This document shows positions 53,755 to 61,586 of a stretch of 64,000 nucleotides of DNA, one piece after another (position 1 is the first letter of the stretch; every line of letters starts with the position of its first letter). The notes under the pieces are model-generated. The model was given only the letters and a program-made list of their open reading frames with translations, made no database searches and had not been told where the DNA came from. This stretch comes from Arsenicibacter rosenii (lineage in GTDB: Bacteria; Bacteroidota; Bacteroidia; Cytophagales; Spirosomataceae), in the NCBI RefSeq assembly GCF_001870735.1, contig NZ_MORL01000001.1, forward strand, positions 372,001 to 436,000. The letters are read 5' to 3'. The translations under genes and the position numbers were made by a program.

Positions 53755-54507
53755 ATGAACTATATTGGCATTATACCCGCCCGGTACGGATCTACCCGAT
53801 TTCCGGGCAAAGCTTTAGTTGATATAAACGGTAAGACAATGGTGCAGCGCGTTTATGAGCAGGCGCTGAAAACAGCCTCCCTGAGTAAAGTGGTGGTGGC
53901 TACCGACGACGACCGTATCTTTTCGCACGTGCAGGGCTTTGGGGGTGAGGTGGTTATGACCTCTACCGAACACCAGAGTGGTACAGACCGCTGTCAGGAA
54001 GCCATGGAAATTCTGGCGGATGAAGCCCGTGAGGTCGATTATGTGGTGAACATTCAGGGCGATGAGCCGTTTATTCTGCCCCAGCAAATTAACCTGCTGA
54101 CTTCCATCCTGGACGGATCGACGGAGCTGGCGACGCTTATCAAACGGATAAACGACGAACAGACGTTGTTCGATCCGAATTCGCCGAAGGTAGTGGTTAG
54201 CCAGTTCGGTGATCCGGTCATGCGGGAAGCCCTGTATTTCAGCCGGCAGCCGATTCCGTATCAGCGGAACCATGAACCGGCGCAATGGCTGGAGCATCAT
54301 GTGTATTACAAGCACATCGGATTGTATGCTTACCGGAAGGATGTACTCGCGGGCATTACGCGGCTGACACCCTCGTCGCTTGAACGGGCCGAAGCCCTGG
54401 AACAACTGCGCTGGATCGAAAACGGGTATCGTATCCGGATCATCGAGACCGACCTGGAGAGCCATGGCATCGACACGCCGATGGATTTGAAACGTGTTGT
54501 GGGGTAA
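53755..54507 (+). CDS. kdsB: 3-deoxy-manno-octulosonate cytidylyltransferase
   Basis: This enzyme activates Kdo as CMP-Kdo for LPS inner-core synthesis. The 250-residue protein shows IIPARYGSTRFPGKALVDI with the CTP-binding loop, VVATDDDRIFSHV, SGTDRCQEAMEI and VNIQGDEPFI, all typical of KdsB. The ATG at 53755 gives the normal N-terminus. Its presence indicates a Gram-negative outer membrane with Kdo-containing LPS. It is followed after 28 nt by a GluRS-like gene, probably in the same mRNA. Confidence 0.96.
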   Translation: MNYIGIIPARYGSTRFPGKALVDINGKTMVQRVYEQALKTASLSKVVVATDDDRIFSHVQGFGGEVVMTSTEHQSGTDRCQEAMEILADEAREVDYVVNIQGDEPFILPQQINLLTSILDGSTELATLIKRINDEQTLFDPNSPKVVVSQFGDPVMREALYFSRQPIPYQRNHEPAQWLEHHVYYKHIGLYAYRKDVLAGITRLTPSSLERAEALEQLRWIENGYRIRIIETDLESHGIDTPMDLKRVVG

Positions 54508-54535
54508 ACCTGCGCAGAGACAGTGGTTGACGTTT

Positions 54536-55417
54536 ATGGCTAACCAGCACCTGTTATTCCGCTACGCGCCGACGCCCTCAGGCTATCTGCATGTGGGCAA
54601 CGGCATCAATTTTGTTCTCAATTATGTGCTGGCCAGACAACTGAACGCCCGGATTCTGCTCCGGATCGACGATCTGGACGCCGACCGGAAGCGGCCGGAA
54701 TATGTCCGGGATGTATTCGACTGCATCGACTATCTGGGGCTTACTTATGACCTTGGGCCGGCCGGGCCGGATGATTTTGAGGCCCGATGGTCGCAGATAC
54801 ACCGGCGGGATTTGTATGAACAGCAGTTGCAGCAGTTGCGTACCACTGGAAAAATTTTTGCCTCCTTACTATCCAGAAAGCAATTACAGGCCCATGGAAA
54901 CCGTTATCCAACCGATTGTCGGCTAATGGGGGCGGCGCTGGATAGACCGGAAACGGCCTGGCGGATTAGTGTGGATGAGGCTCCGTTGTGGCGTCTGGAC
55001 GAGGAGACAGATTTTGTGGTACGACGACGCGACGGAGTCCCGGCCTATCAGGTAGCCTCCCTCACCGACGATATTTTTTTCGGGGTAACGCACCTGATCA
55101 GGGGCGAGGATCTGCAACTTTCTACCCGTATGCAAGCCTATCTGGCTAATCTGCTTTTGCCGGCTAACGAAAAAATGGGGGCGTTTCTGGGGGCGCAGGT
55201 GTGGCACCATCCGCTTATCCAGGATGCCGGTGGCCGGAAATTATCCAAATCTGCAGGCAGTACCGCCCTGACATCATGGCGGCAGGCGGGCATTCCGCCG
55301 GTCATGGTTTACCGGGAAGCGGCTCGTGTGTCAGGCATCTCACCCGCTGGTATTCAGTCGTTAACAGATCTGGAACAGGCAATCAGCGTTGTTTTTCAGA
55401 CTGTTAAAGAATCTTAA
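54536..55417 (+). CDS. Truncated glutamyl-tRNA synthetase-like protein (GluQ-like catalytic domain)
   Basis: The 293-residue protein is a class I synthetase catalytic domain. The HIGH-type motif lies in RYAPTPSGYLHVGN, there is a RIDDLDADRKRPEYV block, and the KMSKS-type motif is KLSKS (about residue 236). A full GluRS has about 480-570 residues, so the anticodon-binding domain is missing. This is the plan of glutamyl-queuosine tRNA(Asp) synthetase (GluQ). I do not see the cysteine set expected of a GluQ zinc site, so the exact role is uncertain. I start it at 54536 because the ATG at 54494 overlaps kdsB. Confidence 0.7.
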   Translation: MANQHLLFRYAPTPSGYLHVGNGINFVLNYVLARQLNARILLRIDDLDADRKRPEYVRDVFDCIDYLGLTYDLGPAGPDDFEARWSQIHRRDLYEQQLQQLRTTGKIFASLLSRKQLQAHGNRYPTDCRLMGAALDRPETAWRISVDEAPLWRLDEETDFVVRRRDGVPAYQVASLTDDIFFGVTHLIRGEDLQLSTRMQAYLANLLLPANEKMGAFLGAQVWHHPLIQDAGGRKLSKSAGSTALTSWRQAGIPPVMVYREAARVSGISPAGIQSLTDLEQAISVVFQTVKES

Positions 55418-55508
55418 AAATAAACCATTCAAACACTGTGGCGCGTTAGAGGTTTAACAAGAACGTACTCAACTGACGACGACAAATCCAATTTTTAATA
55501 AATTGATT

Positions 55509-57065
55509 ATGCAAAATTACTCGATCCTTTGGGCAGACGACGAAATCGACCTGCTTAAGCCCCATATCCTTTTCCTCAAAAATAAAGGCTACCAGGTAAC
55601 ACCTGTAAATAGCGGTGCTGACGCCCTTGAACAGGTCGAACAGGAGAAATATGACTTAGTACTACTGGATGAAATGATGCCGGGTATGACAGGACTTGAG
55701 ACGCTGGCGCAGATCAAGCAGATGCGCCCGAACATGCCCGTGGTCATGATTACCAAGAGCGAAGAAGAACACATCATGGAAGAAGCGATTGGCTCTAAAA
55801 TCGCCGATTACCTGATTAAACCCATAAATCCAAACCAGCTGTTGCTGTCGCTGAAGAAAAATCTCGATAACAAACGACTGGTTACCGAACGGACCAATAT
55901 CAGCTACCAGCAGGATTTCCGGAATATTGCCATGCAATATAATGACCGGATTGACTTCAATGAGTGGGCTGAAATCTATAAAAAGCTGATTTACTGGGAG
56001 CTTGAACTCGATGGCGCCCAGGACCGCAGCATGGTCGAGGTCCTGAACATGCAGAAGAGTGAAGCCAACTCAAACTTCTGTAAATTTCTGGAAGACAATT
56101 ACGAAGACTGGCTCAACGATCCGAAAGCCGATAAGCCGGTATTGTCGAACCAGCTGATGCGGAAAAAAGTATTCCCGCTGCTGGAGCAGAACTCGCCGCT
56201 TTTCTTTATCCTGATTGATAACCTGCGGTACGATCAGTGGAAAGTGATTGAGCCGATTCTGTCAGACTTTTTCACCGTGGAGGAAGAATCATCGTACTAC
56301 TCCATTTTGCCGACCACAACGGGCTTTGCGCGGAACGCCATCTTCTCGGGCATGATGCCAAGCGAAATGGAAAAACACCATTCCGATATCTGGGTAAATG
56401 ACGAGAACGACGAAGAGGGCCTCAACAACCACGAAGATGAGTTCCTGCGTCGTCAGCTGGAGCGGTCACGCCTGAATATCAAGTTTTCCTACAACAAGAT
56501 TCTGAATACGAATCAGGGCAAATCGCTGGTCGATAATTTTAACAACCTGATGCAGAATCAGTTGAATGTGGTCGTGTATAACTTCGTGGATATGCTTTCG
56601 CATGCCCGTACTGATATGGCGATGATTAAAGAACTGGCCCCTGATGAAGCAGCTTACCGCAGCATTACCCGCTCCTGGTTCCTGCACTCACCGCTGTATG
56701 AACTGGTGCGGAAGATTTCGGATAAGGGCGGGCGTCTGATCGTGACAACCGACCACGGGATGATTCGTGTGCAGAAACCGGCCAAAATCGTTGGTTACCG
56801 CGAAACAAATACCAACCTGCGTTACAAACAAGGTAAAAATCTGGGCTTCGACGAAAGCCACGTATTGGTTTGCCGGAAGCCGGAACGTTTCTTCCTGCCG
56901 AAGCTGCACGTATCAACGGCCTATGTCTTTACGCTGGAAGATTACTTCTTTGCCTACCCGAATAACTACAACTATTACGTGAACTATTACCGCGATACTT
57001 TCCAGCACGGTGGGGTATCGCTCGAAGAGGTGATCATTCCGTTTGCCTATCTCAAGGCGAAATAA
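55509..57065 (+). CDS. porX: PorX: response regulator with C-terminal PglZ domain
   Basis: The 518-residue protein fuses an N-terminal receiver domain to a PglZ/alkaline-phosphatase-like domain, the plan of PorX, a regulator of the type IX secretion system. In the receiver, Asp10 and Asp11 (WADDE) and Asp54 (LLDEMMPG) form the acidic pocket and phosphorylation site, and Thr82 and Lys83 (ITKSEEE) complete the site. The PglZ part runs from about 150 to the end, with FILIDNLRYDQW, TTTGFARNAIFSGMMPSEM and TTDHGMIR as probable metal-site segments. I start at the ATG at 55509. Two T9SS-sorted proteins in this window fit a T9SS. Confidence 0.93.
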   Translation: MQNYSILWADDEIDLLKPHILFLKNKGYQVTPVNSGADALEQVEQEKYDLVLLDEMMPGMTGLETLAQIKQMRPNMPVVMITKSEEEHIMEEAIGSKIADYLIKPINPNQLLLSLKKNLDNKRLVTERTNISYQQDFRNIAMQYNDRIDFNEWAEIYKKLIYWELELDGAQDRSMVEVLNMQKSEANSNFCKFLEDNYEDWLNDPKADKPVLSNQLMRKKVFPLLEQNSPLFFILIDNLRYDQWKVIEPILSDFFTVEEESSYYSILPTTTGFARNAIFSGMMPSEMEKHHSDIWVNDENDEEGLNNHEDEFLRRQLERSRLNIKFSYNKILNTNQGKSLVDNFNNLMQNQLNVVVYNFVDMLSHARTDMAMIKELAPDEAAYRSITRSWFLHSPLYELVRKISDKGGRLIVTTDHGMIRVQKPAKIVGYRETNTNLRYKQGKNLGFDESHVLVCRKPERFFLPKLHVSTAYVFTLEDYFFAYPNNYNYYVNYYRDTFQHGGVSLEEVIIPFAYLKAK

Positions 57066-57070
57066 TAAAA

Positions 57071-57099
57071 AGTGGTGGCACGCCCGGCGTGCCACCACT
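57071..57099. terminator. Near-perfect hairpin between porX and ftsE (14-bp arms)
   Basis: AGTGGTGGCACGCC (57071-57084) and its exact reverse complement (57086-57099) flank a single C. On the minus strand a run of T (TTTTTATTATT) follows, so it can terminate ftsE. On the plus strand there is no T-tract. The sequence also looks like a dispersed palindromic repeat. Confidence 0.7.
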
Positions 57100-57123
57100 A
57101 CATCTGATTAAAAGATCAGTTGC

Positions 57124-57813
57124 CTAAAAACTGCCCCCGATTACCTCACTGATTTTACCGTCGTTAACACGTAGTGTCCGGGCCGGGTATTTTTTCAGGA
57201 GATCATAGTTATGAGTAGCCATAAGCATGGCTGTACCCGCATTGTTAATCGCCTGAAACACCTGCATAATCTGATCCGACACCGCCGGATCGAGGTTACC
57301 GGTCGGTTCATCGGCAATCAGGATTTGCGGTTCGTTCAGCATCGCCCGTGCAATAACAACACGCTGCTGCTCTCCGCCCGACATCTGATGCGGCATTTTT
57401 TTCTGGGCCGTACCCAGACCTACCTGCATCAGCACATCCGCTACGCGGTTTTTCATTTTTGTTTTATCCGTCCAGCCCGTCGCCTTCAACACGAAAAGCA
57501 GGTTTTCTTCTACATTCCGGTCAAAAAACAACTGAAAGTCCTGAAATACGATGCCGATTTTGCGTCGCAGGAAAGGCACGTCTTTAGGCTTTAGTTTGTC
57601 CAGCGCAAAGCCGGCAACAAAGCCCTTGCCACCCTGCAGGTAAAGGTCAGCGTAGAGCGTTTTCAGAAGCGACGTTTTTCCACTGCCCGTTCGTCCGATC
57701 AGATAAACAAACTCGCCTTTGTGTATGGAGAAGCTGATATCCCCGAGGATCAGTTTAGGTCCCTGGTAAATATCGGCATGATCGAGGGTAAGAACGGGTT
57801 CCGTGTTAAACAT
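57124..57813 (-). CDS. ftsE: FtsE-type cell-division ABC ATPase
   Basis: The 229-residue ABC ATPase has Walker A IGRTGSGKTSLLK, signature MSGGEQQRVVIARAML, Walker B ILIADEPTGNLDP and switch MATHNY, all typical of the FtsE/LolD group. FtsE partners with the membrane protein FtsX to trigger peptidoglycan hydrolases at the division site. No ftsX is beside it. I start it at 57813 (MFNTEPVLTLDHADIYQG); the ATG at 57837 adds eight residues. It ends at a strong hairpin shared with porX. Confidence 0.85.
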   Translation of the reverse strand: MFNTEPVLTLDHADIYQGPKLILGDISFSIHKGEFVYLIGRTGSGKTSLLKTLYADLYLQGGKGFVAGFALDKLKPKDVPFLRRKIGIVFQDFQLFFDRNVEENLLFVLKATGWTDKTKMKNRVADVLMQVGLGTAQKKMPHQMSGGEQQRVVIARAMLNEPQILIADEPTGNLDPAVSDQIMQVFQAINNAGTAMLMATHNYDLLKKYPARTLRVNDGKISEVIGGSF

Positions 57814-57870
57814 AGCGAATGAGTGGGGGAAAGGCATACAGCCCCGATAACGATGCTGTATGCCGGCAAA

Positions 57871-58530
57871 TTACTTAGCAGAAGCTTTTTTGTGGTCGGC
57901 CAGGAACTTAGCCAGACCGATATCCGTCAGCGGGTGGTTCAGCAACGCCGTAATGGCGCTCAACGGACCTGTCATTACGTCGGCCCCAACTTCAGCACAC
58001 TGAATGATGTGCATCGGGTGACGGATCGAAGCCGCCAGGACTTCAGTGGTATAGCCGTAGTTGCGGTAGATCGTAACGATTTGTTCAATCAGGGCGACGC
58101 CATCTGTCGAGATATCGTCCAGACGACCCACAAACGGCGAAACATAGGTTGCACCGGCTTTGGCGGCCAGTAATGCCTGACCCGCTGAGAAAATCAGCGT
58201 ACAGTTGGTCCGGATGCCTTTTTCTGAGAAATATTTAATGGCTTTTACACCATCTTTAATCATCGGAACTTTCACGACAATTTTCTCATCAAGCTCGGCC
58301 AGTTCTTCGCCTTCGCGGATCATTTCGTCGAACGTAGTACCGATCACCTCAGCACTTACATCGCCTTCAACGATGTCACAAATTTGTTTGTAATGGCGCA
58401 TGACATTATCCTTGCCGGTAATGCCTTCTTTAGCCATGAGTGATGGGTTGGTTGTTACGCCATCAAGAACGCCCAGATCCTGCGCTTCGCGGATTTCGGC
58501 GAGATTAGCCGTGTCAATAAAAAATTTCAT
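57871..58530 (-). CDS. fsa: Fructose-6-phosphate aldolase / small transaldolase
   Basis: The 219-residue protein belongs to the short transaldolase/FSA group (TalC type, usually 211-220 residues). It starts [32 protein letters not shown]. The Schiff-base lysine is in [12 protein letters not shown] (about residue 86), and [31 protein letters not shown] follows. It either transfers dihydroxyacetone in the pentose phosphate pathway or cleaves fructose-6-P; the two activities are not separable by sight. A consensus promoter and a short 5' hairpin precede it. Confidence 0.93.
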   Translation of the reverse strand: MKFFIDTANLAEIREAQDLGVLDGVTTNPSLMAKEGITGKDNVMRHYKQICDIVEGDVSAEVIGTTFDEMIREGEELAELDEKIVVKVPMIKDGVKAIKYFSEKGIRTNCTLIFSAGQALLAAKAGATYVSPFVGRLDDISTDGVALIEQIVTIYRNYGYTTEVLAASIRHPMHIIQCAEVGADVMTGPLSAITALLNHPLTDIGLAKFLADHKKASAK

Positions 58531-58540
58531 GGTCTGTATA

Positions 58541-58558
58541 TCGGACCTCCACGTCCGA
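58541..58558 (-). repeat. Small hairpin in the fsa leader
   Basis: TCGGAC (58541-58546) and GTCCGA (58553-58558) pair perfectly around a 6-nt loop, starting 10 nt upstream of the fsa start at 58530. There is no T-tract. It could affect translation or transcript stability. Confidence 0.4.
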
Positions 58559-58605
58559 ATGAGTTAAACCTGGATCCAAATACACGGGTATTCGGCTTGC
58601 AGGGG

Positions 58606-58635
58606 CAAAATTAAAGAATCAGTTCCTCAAACAAA
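58606..58635 (-). promoter_or_regulatory. Bacteroidota-type promoter for fsa
   Basis: On the minus strand TTTG (58635-58632), an 18-nt spacer and an exact -7 element TAATTTTG (58613-58606) form a well-matched promoter. Transcription would begin near 58600, with a leader of about 70 nt containing the small hairpin. galK, 111 nt upstream, is therefore probably not the only source of fsa mRNA. Confidence 0.65.
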
Positions 58636-58641
58636 ATGCGG

Positions 58642-59793
58642 TCAGGCAATCACATGGGTACCATCTTCGATTTTGCAGATATAAATAAGCGGTAACTGAC
58701 CGGTTTTGGCCTGGTATTGCTCCGTAATGGCTTCCTTAAACGCATCGAGCGCTTCTTCGCGTACGAGATTAATGGTGCAGCCGCCGAAGCCACCGCCCAT
58801 CATGCGTGCACCCAGTACGCCACGTTGCGTCCGGGCAATGTCGACCAGAATGTCCAGTTCGTCACAACTGACCTCATACCACTGACTCAGGCCCTCGTGC
58901 GAGCCGTACATTTTCTGTCCGAACGCTTCGACGTCGCCCGCTTCCAGATCGTTGTAGCCGGTCAGCAGCCGTTCGTTTTCCTGAACGATATAAGCACAGC
59001 GGCGGTACAGCAGCGGATGCCGGTCTTTCAGCTGTGCATCGAGCATGTCCATCGTAGCATCGCGCAGACTTTTTACCGATTCGCCGTAAGCAGCCTGTAA
59101 AATCCGGACACCGGCCTCGCATTCTTCCCGCCGGGTATTATACTCCGATGAGGCCAGTGAATGCTTAACCTGCGTATCGCACAAAACGATCCGGAAACCG
59201 TCCATTTTTAAGGGAGCGTAGGCAAAATCCAGTGAACGGCAATCCAGCCGGATCACATGGCCCGCCTTCCCCATCATACTGGCAAACATATCCATGATGC
59301 CGCACTTCAGCCCGACAAAATTGTTTTCGGCACGCTGGCTCATTTTCAGCAAATCCAGCCGGTCGACGCCAAGGCTGAACAGCTCATTGATCGCAAAGCC
59401 AACGCCGTTTTCGAGCGCGGCAGATGAAGACAAACCGGCCCCGATCGGAATGGTCCCTCCGAATGCGCAATTGAAGCCGCCAACGGTCAGACCGGCCAGC
59501 TGAAATTGCTGAATAACGCCAAGGAGATAATCCGGCCAGGAGTCGGTATGGGTCAGGTTATCGGTATGACCGGCATATGATTCGTTGAGGTCAGCGGCAA
59601 AAAAGTGTAATTCCTGATCCTGCCGGGGGCTTACGGCCAGAAAAATGGCTTTATCGATCGCGGCGGGTAATACAAATCCTTCGTTGTAATCGGTATGTTC
59701 GCCGATGAGATTAACACGCCCCGGAGAGGCAATCTGTAACGTAGGGGATGTCCCGAATGCTTGCTGAAAGGTCTGGGAAAGAGTTTCGAGCAT
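58642..59793 (-). CDS. galK: Galactokinase
   Basis: This GHMP kinase phosphorylates galactose in the Leloir pathway. The 383-residue protein equals E. coli GalK in length. It has the substrate signature GRVNLIGEHTDYNEGFVLPAAID (about 25-47), the ATP-binding PIGAGLSSSAALENGVG and the C-terminal GARMMGGGFGGCTINLV. galT and galE are absent from the window, and galM lies 7 kb away, so the galactose genes are scattered. fsa lies downstream. Confidence 0.96.
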   Translation of the reverse strand: MLETLSQTFQQAFGTSPTLQIASPGRVNLIGEHTDYNEGFVLPAAIDKAIFLAVSPRQDQELHFFAADLNESYAGHTDNLTHTDSWPDYLLGVIQQFQLAGLTVGGFNCAFGGTIPIGAGLSSSAALENGVGFAINELFSLGVDRLDLLKMSQRAENNFVGLKCGIMDMFASMMGKAGHVIRLDCRSLDFAYAPLKMDGFRIVLCDTQVKHSLASSEYNTRREECEAGVRILQAAYGESVKSLRDATMDMLDAQLKDRHPLLYRRCAYIVQENERLLTGYNDLEAGDVEAFGQKMYGSHEGLSQWYEVSCDELDILVDIARTQRGVLGARMMGGGFGGCTINLVREEALDAFKEAITEQYQAKTGQLPLIYICKIEDGTHVIA

Positions 59794-59926
59794 GAATGTA
59801 TAGGGCTGGAAATGTTAGAATGCTGCTGTCAAGGCTGAGCTGTCTGCTTAAAACATTGTTAAAAAACAGAGTGAGCCGGCAAATTACGGAGAAGATGTGC
59901 GTTGTTTGTAAAAGCACATAAAAAAA

Positions 59927-60017
59927 GGCAAATCAAGTGTCTCACCGCTACAACTACCTACCCTTGCTTCGGTCAAGACCTGGGGGATTCAGTAGGAGCT
60001 GGTAGCACCGATTTGCC
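59927..60017 (-). ncRNA. ffs: Signal recognition particle RNA, small bacterial (4.5S) type
   Basis: Read on the minus strand, the transcript folds into one long hairpin. GGCAAATC (60017-60010) pairs with GATTTGCC (59934-59927), and the inner segments GGTGCTACCAGCTCCTAC and GTAGGTAGTTGTAGC pair further in. The conserved SRP core GACCGAAGCA, the Ffh-binding symmetric loop, lies at 59974-59965. A run of T (59926-59921 on the minus strand) follows as terminator. Length of about 91 nt and the single hairpin fit the small bacterial SRP RNA. It binds Ffh to deliver membrane and exported proteins. Confidence 0.88.
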
Positions 60018-60022
60018 GGGTG

Positions 60023-60053
60023 CAAAATTAGGTATTTATTAAGAGAATCCAAA
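60023..60053 (-). promoter_or_regulatory. Consensus promoter of the SRP RNA gene
   Basis: On the minus strand TTTG (60053-60050), a 19-nt spacer and TAATTTTG (60030-60023) match the Bacteroidota promoter exactly in both boxes and spacing. The RNA 5' end would be near 60018, in agreement with the stem base. It is the cleanest promoter in the window. Confidence 0.85.
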
Positions 60054-60062
60054 TGTCGGATG

Positions 60063-60070
60063 TAGTTTTG
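60063..60070 (+). promoter_or_regulatory. Promoter -7 element for the TPR lipoprotein gene
   Basis: TAGTTTTG matches TAnnTTTG exactly, 60 nt before the start codon. The expected -33 site is poor (TTTATT). It lies just behind the divergent SRP RNA promoter, so the two share a compact regulatory region of about 50 bp. Confidence 0.5.
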
Positions 60071-60129
60071 TGCGGCAAATTATTGCTGAAAATGGTCGCT
60101 TTTACCGTATTTTATTGATTATAAGCGTA

Positions 60130-60855
60130 ATGAAACAAGTAAATTTTTTTATTGCTGCCTGTCTTTTTCTGACATTTACAGGTTGTACATCGTCGGAGAA
60201 GGAGCTGGAGCAGGGACGTAGCCTGATGCGGGAAGGAAAATTCCGGGAAGCCATCGAACCGTTGAACCTGGCAATTAATGCTGATGCAGATAATGCCGAA
60301 GCATTTAATACCCGTGGTGTCGCTTATTTTGAACTAAAGGAATACAGCAACGCCTTGCTGGATTATGAGCAGGCCATTAAACTGGAACCTGGTTTTTACC
60401 GGCCCTACTACAACCGTGCCCTGTTGAAAATGGCGCAGAATGATCAGAATGCAGCGCTCAAAGATTATTCGGAAGCTATCCGGCTGGCACCTGATACTGC
60501 TAAAGTAGCCATATCGGATATTTACCTCAACCGGGGGCAGTTGTTTGCCCTCCAGAATCAGGAAACGGCGGCGGTCAATGATTTTTCGCAGGCTGTTGCC
60601 AAAAATGACCGGAACGCACTGGCCTATTATAACCGGGGCAATATCCTGTTTCAGCAGAAAAATCTGGCTGGTGCCATGAATGATTTTAAAAAGGCCGTAG
60701 AAGTAGATTCCCGGTTCGGAAAAGCTTTCTATGCATTGGGCGTGGCACAAATGATCAACAATGAAAAAGACGCCGGTTGCCTTAGCCTGAAACAGGCCCG
60801 GCAGCTTGGCTATGCCGATGCGGTTGAAGCCATTGCGCAATACTGTGAAAAATAA
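60130..60855 (+). CDS. TPR-repeat lipoprotein
   Basis: The 241-residue protein has a signal peptide with lipobox FTGC (Cys18). About six TPR motifs follow, such as AFNTRGVAYFELKEYSNALLDYEQAIKLEP, YYNRALLKMAQNDQNAALKDYSEAIRLAP and AYYNRGNILFQQKNLAGAMNDFKKAVEVDS. It is probably an envelope lipoprotein acting as a scaffold. The start at 60130 (MKQVNFFIAACLFLTFTGC) is preferred because the ATG at 60070 would place 20 residues before the signal sequence. It ends 13 nt before the TMEM220-like gene. Confidence 0.9.
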   Translation: MKQVNFFIAACLFLTFTGCTSSEKELEQGRSLMREGKFREAIEPLNLAINADADNAEAFNTRGVAYFELKEYSNALLDYEQAIKLEPGFYRPYYNRALLKMAQNDQNAALKDYSEAIRLAPDTAKVAISDIYLNRGQLFALQNQETAAVNDFSQAVAKNDRNALAYYNRGNILFQQKNLAGAMNDFKKAVEVDSRFGKAFYALGVAQMINNEKDAGCLSLKQARQLGYADAVEAIAQYCEK

Positions 60856-60868
60856 CCCGAACGCAACG

Positions 60869-61210
60869 ATGAGAAAATTGATTGCCGTATTTTTCGGCCT
60901 TGTATTCCTGCTTTTTGCCGCCTTTCAATACAATGATCCGGATCCGCAAGTGTGGATACCGATATACCTGATTGGGGTTGGCGCCTGCATCATGGCTTAC
61001 TATAAAACCGGACCAATCTGGTTGTATGGTATCATCGGGCTGGTATATGCCGTAGCGGCCTGGCTCCAGTGGCCACCGGTTTTTGAAGGCTTCCTGCTCG
61101 ATTCGATGGGTATGAAAACGATTAATATTGAACTGGCCAGAGAGTCCGGAGGCCTCGCCATCTGTGCGGTCGTGATGTGGTTGCTGGGGTGGCTGGTAAA
61201 GAATAAATAA
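60869..61210 (+). CDS. Transmembrane protein 220-like small membrane protein
   Basis: The 113-residue protein has four hydrophobic segments: LIAVFFGLVFLLFAAFQY, WIPIYLIGVGACIMAYY, IWLYGIIGLVYAVAAWLQW and GLAICAVVMWLLGWLV. The FQYNDPDP motif after the first helix and the overall length match the TMEM220 family. The function is unknown. The start at 60869 (MRKLIAVFF) is chosen because the ATG at 60806 lies inside the TPR gene. It is probably co-transcribed with that gene. Confidence 0.85.
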   Translation: MRKLIAVFFGLVFLLFAAFQYNDPDPQVWIPIYLIGVGACIMAYYKTGPIWLYGIIGLVYAVAAWLQWPPVFEGFLLDSMGMKTINIELARESGGLAICAVVMWLLGWLVKNK

Positions 61211-61213
61211 TAA

Positions 61214-61240
61214 AAAAAGGGCTGAATATCAGCCCTTTTT
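61214..61240. terminator. Bidirectional terminator (12-bp stem, 3-nt loop)
   Basis: AAAAAGGGCTGA (61214-61225) pairs with TCAGCCCTTTTT (61229-61240). A-runs on the left and T-runs on the right make it usable from both sides. It separates the TMEM220-like gene (+) from the GlsB-like gene (-). Confidence 0.9.
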
Positions 61241-61260
61241 CATGATATATGTATGCATTG

Positions 61261-61518
61261 CTATACTGACCGGCGGCTGCCTTTGATCAGGGCCGCGATA
61301 CCGAGGATAACGACTGCACCCACAAAAGCCGTCAGGACACGATCCAGAAAACCACTTGCCCCGGTAGCAAACGTGCTGCCGAAAATCCAGCCACCTACCA
61401 GACCACCGATAATACCCAACAGAATTTGGGTCAGTAATGAAAATGAAAAGCGTTTAAAGAGCAGGTCGGCCAGCCATCCGGCTATGGCACCTACTAAAAT
61501 CCAGATCAAGAAGTTCAT
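61261..61518 (-). CDS. GlsB/YeaQ/YmgE-family small membrane protein
   Basis: The 85-residue protein shows the family pattern MNFLIWILVGAIAGWLADLLFKRF, then LLTQILLGIIGGLVGGWIFGSTFATG, and a last helix VLTAFVGAVVILGIAAL. It has three membrane helices with many glycines. The family is annotated as transglycosylase-associated and is often tied to stress responses, but no reaction is established. It stands alone between two hairpins and converges with the TMEM220-like gene. Confidence 0.9.
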   Translation of the reverse strand: MNFLIWILVGAIAGWLADLLFKRFSFSLLTQILLGIIGGLVGGWIFGSTFATGASGFLDRVLTAFVGAVVILGIAALIKGSRRSV

Positions 61519-61586
61519 AACGTTGTTGAGTTAACCTGCCACGTAATTGCCGCAGTATCAACTAAACAGCATACTTCCGGAATTGT

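Noticed and set aside
54536-55417. Truncated pseudogene of glutamyl-tRNA synthetase
   Set aside because: The frame is intact, both class I motifs are kept and shorter paralogues such as GluQ exist, so loss of function is not shown.
55509-57065. BREX/phage-defence PglZ gene
   Set aside because: The PglZ domain is fused behind a receiver domain as in PorX, and no BREX gene is near.
59927-60017. tRNA-like or riboswitch structure
   Set aside because: The single long hairpin with the conserved GACCGAAGCA core and consensus promoter fits the SRP RNA, not a cloverleaf.
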